DNA of 29,114 nt, taken from NCBI GenBank assembly GCA_910592005.1, contig CAJVPP010000600.1, positions 1 through 29,114 of the forward strand. Reading direction: 5' to 3'. The DNA is from Funneliformis mosseae (lineage: Eukaryota > Glomeromycota > Glomeromycetes > Glomerales > Glomeraceae). Positions within the stretch are counted from its first letter, which is position 1. Each line of letters begins with the position of its first letter. A program made the translations under genes and the position numbers. The notes beneath the pieces were generated by a model. That model was given only the letters and a program-made list of their open reading frames with translations, was not told the DNA's origin and ran no database searches. Below, one piece after another: positions 20,630-29,114 of the stretch.

Positions 20630-22589
20630 ATGTTAACTTCGGCTCATTCGGCACTTTTAAATATAGATTTACTATACATAATATTTTCAAATTTTGAATA
20701 TCAGGATGATTTATTTAATGGTTTGCTTGTACATTCTTATTGGGCTTTGGTAACTTGTCAATTATAATTTTATAATCATTCAAAAAGATTTTTAAACATT
20801 CTTGTGCGAATTCTCTTTTTCTTTTTCTCTTGCAATATTTTTTCTTTTTTTTTTTGCAATTTTCACAAATTGCTAAATCTCTACTGTATCATATCTAGGC
20901 TATCATTGACAAATTATGGAAAAAACCGACTTGGAAATCTTATAATGTCTTCCAAAAGTTTATAAGAACACTTCGGAATTCTTCCACAACTTCATTTAAT
21001 TATGGTCACTTTGTACAACAAATAACATTCGCTTCATATTCATCATATTACCCAGAAATTTCAATACCAATATCCGATGTAAAAATTCTTTCTGAAAAAT
21101 GTAAAAACATAAAGCATCTTACTTTTAATCGCGTTTACTCTGCCGAAACGATAGCAATGTTCTTGGAAAATTGTCCGGGATTAATCACATTTGCAATATC
21201 CGGTCATAAACTTCCTTCTTTAAGTGATGCGTTACGACCAATTAGAGACGGAAAGTGTTCAAACCTTCAGCATTTAGAGTTATCAAACTGGAGATCTGAA
21301 TGGAAACATGATATCTTAAGAGATGTAGGGAATAGATGTCCTTTACTTACAACTTTAATAACCACTTGTTTAGTAACAAACACTTTAGCCACCACTATAG
21401 TCAATTCCTTTCCTAATTTAAAAAGTTTTAGATGTAATATTATTACCGGTGCGGGATTTACCATCTTAACCACAGGTTGTTCAAAATTAAAATGCTTATC
21501 GTTGGAATTTCCTTATCTTAGGTGAGCAAGATAAAGAATTAAAGATATTTGATTTACAACTGATGAATTAATTATTAATCTCCTAATGTAAAAAAAAAAA
21601 GTTCTGAGACCGCATTAGCTGTAGCGATAGTTTTTCCACCTTTAGAGTCGTTTAGTTTAAGATTTGGATCTTATAGAGGATTTGAATATTTCGCTAGATT
21701 ATGGGTGCAAGGACAACCATATCTTCAACATATCGAACTGGACTCGGCTTATGGGTTATCGGATGATTCTTTTTTACCAATTGCGCGATATTGTCTACAA
21801 TTAGAATCTGTGGAAATCAGATCTTGCACCAATTTATCTGACTGTTCGATCATGGCATTAGCAAAATATCGAAATAATAAATTAAAAAGGTTCACCATAA
21901 TGCATTGTAATCAATTAACTGATTTGGGTTTAAGTGATTTGGCCGAACATTGTAAAAATTTAAGAAAATGTACGATATTAGGATGTTTAAATATAACTCA
22001 TATAAGTTTAACGAACCTCGTAAAGAATTGCAAAAGGTTACAGGAATTCGGTTTTACAAATAGACCAAGAATGACTCCCACCATTGTAATGGAATTGGTT
22101 AAGAATAACGATGAAAGTTTTCTCGAAGTTTTAGACATTAGGAGTGATAATTTAGCCACTGCTGATTCTACTGTGAATAAGCCTTGTCCAAAATTTGATT
22201 TAAATTTGATGGAAAGTTTAGCCGAGAAATGTCATAATATTAGAACATTAGGTTTAAGGTTTAACATGATAGGATTAAGTCCCGATGTAAGTAATTTGAT
22301 TTATTTATTTTTAAATACATTTAATATTTATTTATTTATTTATTACTTGTTATTATTATTTTCTTAGGAATTAATACAAGTGACGCATAAGTTTCATAAA
22401 TTAGAAATATTGACTATTGGAAGTAAAGAATTTAAAAAGGAGCACATAAAGGAATTGGAAATACACAGTAGATTAAAAGAAGTTAAATTTGTAGGGAATT
22501 CTGTTTTAGACCAAGATGCTAGAATTTATCTGGTTTATAGAAAAAGTAAAGAAAGATATCAAGGTCCTTTTATTACTCCATGTTTTTAA
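20630..22589 (+). CDS. F-box and leucine-rich-repeat protein, four exons
   Basis: Probable substrate receptor of an SCF (Skp1-Cullin-F-box) ubiquitin ligase. Exons: 20630-20749, 20899-21521, 21602-22286, 22368-22589; introns of 149, 80 and 81 bp, all GT...AG. The joined frame is 549 codons plus stop. The N-terminus (residues about 8-45) has an F-box: ALLNIDLLYIIFSNFEYQDD, then LFNGLLVHSYWAL, continuing after intron 1 with AIIDKLWKKPTW, a typical F-box end. From about residue 90 onward come leucine-rich repeats of the cysteine-containing type (CPLLTTLITTC; CLQLESVEIRSCTNLSDCSI; LKRFTIMHCNQLTDLGLSDL; CKNLRKCTILGCLNITHISL), as in FBXL/Grr1/Amn1-type proteins. The ATG at 20630 is the only start giving the F-box in frame. 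The acceptor of intron 2 follows a run of A rather than pyrimidines, which is unusual. Glomeromycotina genomes carry many F-box/LRR paralogues, so the substrate cannot be guessed. Confidence 0.88.
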
Positions 22590-22603
22590 AATTTCAAGTT
22601 GCA

Positions 22604-22625
22604 TTTTTTTTTTTTTTTTTTTTTT
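22604..22625. repeat. 22-base T homopolymer after the F-box gene
   Basis: A pure T run starting 15 bp after the F-box gene's stop codon, in its probable 3' untranslated region. Beyond it composition changes quickly to the right-hand AT desert. Confidence 0.7.
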
Positions 22626-24692
22626 AATGTATTAGATATTAAATTTCATTTTGAATATTTGATTTATTATAAACAATGTTAGAGTAATAGATTATTATTA
22701 AAATGGGTTTGAATTCCTATATATATATCATATTTGAAATAAAAATCTTTTACTAACTAACATAAATTATTAGACATGATATGATTTCTTATTATTAAAT
22801 ATAATTATATCATTAATAAATTATATGATTTTAAAGTTTAAAATTTATGTGTTCTAATTTTAATTGTATATTTAGCAATTTAGAATTAAGTTATAATATT
22901 AATTGCAAATTAATATATATTATCAATACAATAAATTAAATATTAAAAAATCAATTTAACAACTAATTATTTCTAATTAACAAAAAAGTATTAAATTAAA
23001 ATAAAATAGATAAAATAACAATCATAAACTTTTATTTAATTTAAAAATAATATAAATTTTGATTATTTATTATTTTTAGGAATTTTCTGTTCAAAAAAAC
23101 CAAATTAATATTTAATATGACTTTTAATATAAAAGATCATTCTAAACTAAGAATTTTATTATATTGTATTAGATAATAGAATTTTGCATAATAATATAAT
23201 TCTATAATTTTTTTAAATAATCTATATATCAGTATCTTTATATAAAAGTTTTAATAAAATATTCTTAATATCTTACAAAAAGTCTTTAAAATATAAAAAT
23301 ATAATGAAAATAATTTATTTAATATTATAAATAAAAATGATAATAAATTATAATTAATTTTTTTTATATTTTAAAAAATACAGAAATTTTATTATTTAAT
23401 TAATATTTAATAAAGCTTCTTTTCATTATATATTTTAATCTAACTTTATATATTGTTATATTGATAACTAATACATTTTTGATTTTTTTTGATTTTTTCT
23501 TCATTTTTTATTATTTAGTAATCATATTTAGATAAAATAACTATTATTAAATCTTCTTGATTTGATGATTTAAATAGTCTTTTTAAATATATGTAATATT
23601 TATGTAATAAGATTGCTCTAAATAAAAAGTAGTTAAAATTAATTTTTATAAATGAAAAATACCTATTTTTAAAAATAAAAATTGAGTTTATAATATTATT
23701 ATTTAAATTGTATTATTACAAAGAACTTAGTATTTTAAATTATTTAATTTAATTATTTGTTAAAAAAATCAAATACAAAGTTTTATTTAATAATTATATA
23801 ATTATTTTATTTTAAATGTTAATTAATCTAGCTGAACTGAAATTTCTTTGAATTATTATAATAGATATTTTATCTTTTTGCAAAATGGTAATATTCTTAA
23901 AATTTATCTATTATATTGATTATAAATATTAATTTTTAAAAAACGTTATTATAATAGTTAATTACATTAATAGTATATTTAATCTAATATAAATTTGTAT
24001 TAATATAATACTGAATATTAATTATTTAATAAAAATTATTACTTTGATTTTATCTTAATTAAAAAAATTAACTGTGTTTAATATAAATTTACATATATAA
24101 AATTTAAACTTAATTTATTATTACTTTGATATAAACTGTAATTACAGAATCAAATTTTATAAATAATATAAATAATATAATCATTTTAAATATTAATATT
24201 ATCATATTTATATTAAAAGAATACTTAATATAATAATAACAATATATTTTATTATTATATTGCTTGATTCTATTAAGAATAAATTAGTAATAATATATTA
24301 TAATTCTATATTAGTTGATACTTTATTAATTAAAATTAAAATTAAAAATTATTTTATATTAGTTAAGATTGCTATTTAAATCTATTTAGATTTAGCTATT
24401 AACTTAATTAAATATAAAAACATTAAATATTATACCATTAGTTTAACATTTTTTGCAAATTTATATAAGCAATTTTATGTATTTTTCAAAAATAAATATT
24501 TTATACTTCTTAAATTTAATCTATTTTATTATAAAATCTATTATTATATATTTATTAATTTAATTTTTTAACTATAACTCTTTTTGAATTACAATTATTT
24601 TATATATTTTTTTGAAAAAATTTAGTTATTTATTTTGAATTGTTAAGTATTTTAGTTATCTAAATTTTTCAATAATTAAAATATTAATAGTA

Positions 24693-24843
24693 ATTTATTT
24701 TAAGTTTTATTGCATTAATAAATTATTTCTGATTTACTTTAAGTTTTATTACATTGATAAATTATTTTTAATTTATTTTAAGTTTTATTTAATATATAAT
24801 TAAAGTATTAATGCCATTGATAAATTATTTTCAATTTATTTTA
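24693..24843. repeat. 39-bp tandem repeat, about three copies
   Basis: Unit of 39 bp beginning ATTTATTTTAAGTTTTATTG and ending in ATAAATTATTT plus three bases. Copies start at 24693, 24732 and 24771; the third carries an insertion, and a partial fourth follows. The copies are well matched compared with the decayed surroundings, so the duplication may be fairly recent. Confidence 0.65.
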
Positions 24844-25309
24844 TAAGTCTGTACTAATTTAATATATTATTTATATACTTTTTAAATTTATTTCTATTAT
24901 ACAGTATATAAAAACTTTATATAAATAAGCTTAATTTTTTTACTTTTTAAAAAAATAATTCAACTTAAACTTTATTTTTTATAATTAAGTTTTATCTTGT
25001 ATAATTAAATTTTCTTTTTTTTTTACAATTAAATTATCAAAATATTACTAAAATATTATAAATAAATTATTATAAGAATAAAAAGAATATAAATTAAATA
25101 TATTAATCAATTAATCAAATTTTTAATAATAAACTGATTTTTTACTTTTTTTTAATAGAAATAAAATCATAAAAATACTTTCAATTATTAAAATTAGCTG
25201 AAGAATAACTAAAAAATAAGTAAATTTTATCAATTAATTAGTTAATTTTCAAATAATTATAATTGCTAAATAAAATTCTAAACCTATTTTAGCAAAAGTC
25301 AAAACTTTT

Positions 25310-25455
25310 CAAAAATTGTTTTAATGATTTCAATAAATTTTAATAGTTTTTAATAGTTTTGATAGTTTTAATAAGTTTCAATAAGTTTCAATAAGTTTTA
25401 ATGAATTTCAATAGATTTCAAAAGTTTTGACAATTTTAATAGTTTTGATAATAAC
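25310..25455. repeat. 10-bp-period repeat (TTTCAATAAG-type)
   Basis: A run of degenerate decamers, TTTCAATAAG, TTTTAATAGT and TTTTGATAGT being the main variants, including three nearly exact copies in a row around 25375-25405. It is simple satellite-like DNA with no coding potential. Confidence 0.55.
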
Positions 25456-27185
25456 TTTACAAATTTTTAAAAAGATATGAATATATACTATCTTATATAA
25501 ACTAATATATAATCACTATATTAGCTAATTACCCTAAAAATAAAATTAAAAATATTTCTTATAAATAATATTTCTAATACAAAATATTCCTTAAAAATTA
25601 AAAATTCTCAAATATGTAATATTATTATTTTAAGTAATTACCCAATTCTTAGAAGAATCAATATTAACTTAGTGAAGATATATTATTATTTTGTAGAGAA
25701 TGTCAAAAGAAATATGATGATATTTAGGAATTTTTTGTTGAACATTAAGTGATAAAATAAGAGAAGTTTGAATAGGTAGAATAAATATTTTAGAAAAGAT
25801 TTATTATATAAATAAGAAAGTGAGTAATTTTATTAACTATTATTTTATAAATAATAGGTTAAATTATTCATCAAGAAGAATATCATTTAATAAAAACTAT
25901 GCTTTATAGGTATATTTATGAAAAATTTTTATATGTATAGTTATGACTTTATCATCTGTTAAACAAATTTTAATATAATCTAAAACTTTGTATTGATAAT
26001 ATTAAGAGAATTTGAAAAATTCATTCAAAGTTGAAAATTTTATTATATATTTTATGGTAATACTAAAATCAATTCTTCATCTTCCTATTAGTGAATTCTG
26101 TCAAAAAATTTGATAAATGATTTGACAAATATTATACACAATAAAAAAAATCACTAAAACTTCTTTTAATAAATTAATTACTTCTAATAGGATGATCTAT
26201 TAATACTAATAGAAGTATTATAAAATATATTTCTAATTAAACCCAACTTATAAAATCAAATAAATTTTTAAAATTAAAAATTGTATTTTTAATATTGCAA
26301 TTATCAAAACTTTTACCATTTATTAAAACTTTCACAATTTTGCCTTTAATAAAAAATTTAGCAAAATGTTTTGATAGGTTTGATTTCAATATTTGTCAAA
26401 ATCTCAGAATTTTACTTAGTAACCTTATAAATAATAAACTGATTTTATTACTTTTATATAATAAAAAAAAATAAAACATATCTAACAAACTAAATTATCT
26501 AAAATAAAACTAAATATTTAAAGTATAAGTTTAGTTATAATATATAATTATTATATTAATACTGAATAATTTTCAAATTATAAAAGTAAATATTAATAAA
26601 ATTTGAAAATAATATAGAAAATTTTTATTAAATAAGAATTGGTAACAAGTATTTTAACTGCAATTTTTATTAAAGTTATTAATAATTTTGATATTTTAGA
26701 TAATTTAGAATCAGATATTATTTTTAATTTATTTTTATTCATTATTTATGATAATTATCTATTATTACACAAAAGAAGATATAGATGATGATGATCAAAA
26801 GGATGATATTAATCCTTAAGAAATTATATATTCTTATCCATCTTCTATGTTATCTATGCATATATTTCTTTTATATAATATATTTCTTTTATTTCTTTTA
26901 TTTTATTTATCTTATATATTTATTATATTATATTTATTTCATTAATTTTATTTATATCTTCGATAACTTTATGTATTTCATTTTATATAAATAAAGGACA
27001 TTTTTTTTCAACTTAGCAGTGTGTTTAGTGTCAGATAGATAATTACAAAATAGTTTAGTTTAATTCTTCTAATATAATTATATAGTACAGAGCACTGACT
27101 AAGACAGTATTTCATTATTATAGTTATTTAATGAACTGTCAAATTAACTGACAATTTTCTAAATCTAATTACAAAATAAACCTTT

Positions 27186-27226
27186 TGCTTACCACTCATA
27201 AATATTGCTCTGCTTATCACTCATAA
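27186..27226. repeat. 25-bp-offset direct repeat (TGCTTAYCACTCATAA)
   Basis: TGCTTACCACTCATAA at 27186 and TGCTTATCACTCATAA at 27211, one base different. The surrounding 27000-27240 block is slightly richer in G and C than the rest of the desert and may be part of an old long terminal repeat or other element; I could not find its ends. Confidence 0.4.
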
Positions 27227-27277
27227 GCATATTAAAAAACTGACTGTAATACTATTTATTTTCTTTATTTTTATATA

Positions 27278-28329
27278 GAAAATCAAAAGTTAAAGAGAAA
27301 ATTTATCAAATTTTACAAAAAGATTGAAAAATTAGAATAAATAAATATTAATTTCTTAAATAAAAATAAACAATTAAGAGAAAAAAACTAATTCTTATTA
27401 TAATTTGATAAGAAAAATAATAATTTATAAGAGAATAAAAATTCATATATTTATATCCTAATTTTTATAATAACTAATTTTCTTTTTAATAATTAAAACT
27501 TAAATAATTTGTAAAAATATAATTGCCTAAATTATTAAAATAGTTAAATAATAGTCCTTCTATAAAATAAAGAAAAATTATTAAATTGTTATTAAAATCA
27601 AAAGAAAAAAATCTGTTCATTGTATTGATAATGAATTAGAATTATCAAATTTTAAGAATAATAATAATTTTAAGTTCTAAATTAATACTAAATTAAGCTA
27701 ATTTTAGGTTAATTTATAGTTAAATTTAAATTTCAAATTAATGTTGAATTATTTTGTTTAATTGAAATTTATTAATAATAATTTAAATTGATCTAAAAAT
27801 ATACAAATTGATTTTAAATAGTATTAAAGTTAGTTTAAATTTGATTATCTGATTTTTAGCTGATTTGGATTATTTTAATAAGTATAAAATAAAAGTAAGA
27901 TTAATTAATTATTTATTTTGTTTATTTAATAATGATTTTATATTAAATTTTAATTATATTATAAATTTATTTTATATAGATTCAAAAAATTTACAATAAT
28001 TAGATATTTAAATCTGTAAAAGAGTTAATATTTACTGATAGAATTAAAAGATTATCTTATGAAACTATTATAGATTAGATTAATAGATCATAAAATATTG
28101 ATTATATTAATTTAATTTAAAGATCTTTTAAAATGCTATGATATTTTTAATAGTCATGATAAAATAAAAGACAATTTAATTTTTAATTATTAATATTTTG
28201 AACAAGTGAAATCAAGTGATGAATAGAAGTTTAAATAATAAAGAAATTGAGGATAGTAAAAAAAATAATATTAATAATGATTATTATAATAAAGAAAAAA
28301 ATGATTATAATAATAAATATAATAATTAG
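27278..28329 (+). pseudogene. Remains of a dead coiled-coil/Asn-rich gene
   Basis: Stop-broken plus-strand fragments keep protein-like composition. ENQKLKRKFIKFYKKIEKLE and INISFLNKNKQLREKN (from 27278) look like coiled coil; SVHCIDNELELSNFKNNNN lies near 27615; VKELIFTDRIKRLSYETIID lies near 28016; and an uninterrupted 36-codon piece (28219-28329, MNRSLNNKEIEDSKKNN then Asn/Tyr/Lys-rich) follows. Most internal stops could derive from Gln codons by C-to-T change. Whether all pieces belonged to one gene is unknown, and in such AT-rich DNA some resemblance may be accidental. Confidence 0.3.
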
Positions 28330-28965
28330 AAATATAATAATTGTTTAAAATTTATTAAAATTGTTAAATGAAACCTAATAGTTTTGCAAATTATTTAAAT
28401 AGTAAAAGTAAATTTAGTATATATTAAAACTTTATTAAAAATCTGTAAAACTCAGTAAAAGATAAAACTATGTCAAAGTTTATAAAAATATAAATCTATA
28501 TCAAAATTTTAATAAAAAATTAGCAAAATTAAAGTTTAACTATTTTATCAATTTAAAATGAATTTAAATAAGCAATTTTAATCTATAATAAATATATTTA
28601 ATATAATAATCATATAAAAATTAAAGTATAAATAACATTTAATTTTATAAAAATATAATAAATAAATTATATAAATTTATTTGATCAATATTATTATATA
28701 AATTTAATTAATATTATTGATTAATTTAATAGATTTATTAATTAATATTTAAGATTAATCAAAAATTTTACATTTTATGATTAAATAATATTTAGTATTA
28801 TTTAAAAGAGTATTTTATAAGAAAATATTAATATCAATATAGTATAATAGTTATAGTCAACTTTTTATAAATATATCATTTATAAATGTATATTCTTTAT
28901 AAATATATTTTTTTATTTAATTTTAATATAAATTTTAGTATTAAATATCATATTTTTTATATATA
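28330..28965. other. AT-rich desert with a partial MITE end
   Basis: No gene. At 28854 the sequence TAGTCAACTTTTTATAA, preceded by TA, repeats the left end of the MITE that starts at 28966, so a truncated or nested copy may lie here; its right end was not found. Confidence 0.4.
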
Positions 28966-29104
28966 TAGTTAACTTTTATTATAATGAACTCTATGCAAAA
29001 ATTTAAGAGATTTAATTAATCAATTCAATATAATAAGAGTATTTTTATTATATTTATTTAAAAAATATATTATATCAAAAGTTTTTTATATTAAAGGTTG
29101 ACTA
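28966..29104. mobile_element. MITE relic, second copy of the 703-872 family
   Basis: A 139-bp non-coding element. Left end TAGTTAACTTTTATTATAAT; the reverse complement of the right end is TAGTCAACCTTTAATATAAA, matching at 16 of 20 positions. It is flanked by TA (28964-28965 and 29105-29106). It shares the central block with the element at 703-872 but lacks about 30 bp of it. Same orientation as the left copy. The Tc1/mariner/pogo assignment is inferred from the ends and TA duplication. Confidence 0.6.
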
Positions 29105-29114
29105 TATATTCTCT

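Larger units (their letters stand above)
22626..27277. other. AT-rich gene-free desert, right side
   Basis: No intact gene. Scanning by eye I found only two CG dinucleotides between 22626 and the window's end (about 23944 and 26960), and sample lines are near 12% G+C. Contents: a 39-bp tandem repeat (24693-24843), a 10-bp-period repeat (25310-25455), and a direct repeat of about 40 bp containing AATAAACTGATTTT (near 25128 and 26430). A short stretch near 25690 (LFCRECQKKYDDI) and one near 26775 (EDIDDDDQKDDINP) may be remains of dead genes. The frame at 26785-26994 is low-complexity AT sequence and not a gene. Confidence 0.55.

Noticed and set aside
26785..26994. 69-codon Ile/Tyr/Phe-rich frame
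   Set aside because: Pure AT low-complexity sequence without stops by chance.

Overview
The window looks like nuclear DNA of an arbuscular mycorrhizal fungus (Glomeromycotina, Rhizophagus-like). Supporting signs are very AT-rich DNA, compact introns (mostly 70-150 bp, GT...AG), an F-box/cysteine-type LRR protein, a Zn2Cys6 regulator with a long disordered tail, a plant-like omega-3 desaturase, and a dead transposon whose protein fragments I recognise as a family abundant in Rhizophagus genomes. That recognition is from memory; no search was run.

Layout. (1) 1-4137: gene-free AT desert, almost without CG dinucleotides, holding a 170-bp MITE relic and short AT-rich repeats. (2) 4138-8336: a 4.2-kb DNA transposon relic with matching terminal inverted repeats and a 4-bp ATAA duplication; its multi-exon gene is riddled with stops and frameshifts. 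(3) 8341-22589: a gene island of normal complexity. It holds an intronless omega-3-type fatty acid desaturase (+), a five-exon GPI mannosyltransferase 2 (GPI18/PIG-V, -) converging on it tail to tail, a large Zn2Cys6 protein (-) with a duplicated exon segment, a 4.2-kb non-coding stretch, and a four-exon F-box/LRR gene (+). (4) 22590-29114: a second AT desert with short tandem repeats, remains of dead coding sequence, and another copy of the MITE family found near the left end.

The genes do not form a pathway. The desaturase and Gpi18 are both predicted ER membrane enzymes acting on or near lipids, the Zn2Cys6 protein is a predicted nuclear regulator, and the F-box protein a predicted SCF ubiquitin-ligase substrate receptor. 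The best leads are the duplicated exon with competing splice choices in the Zn2Cys6 gene, the complete-ended but unclassified 4.2-kb transposon, the plant FAD3-like desaturase in a group known to depend on host fatty acids, the paired ATCACGTGAT palindromes upstream of GPI18, and the sharp compositional border between gene island and deserts.
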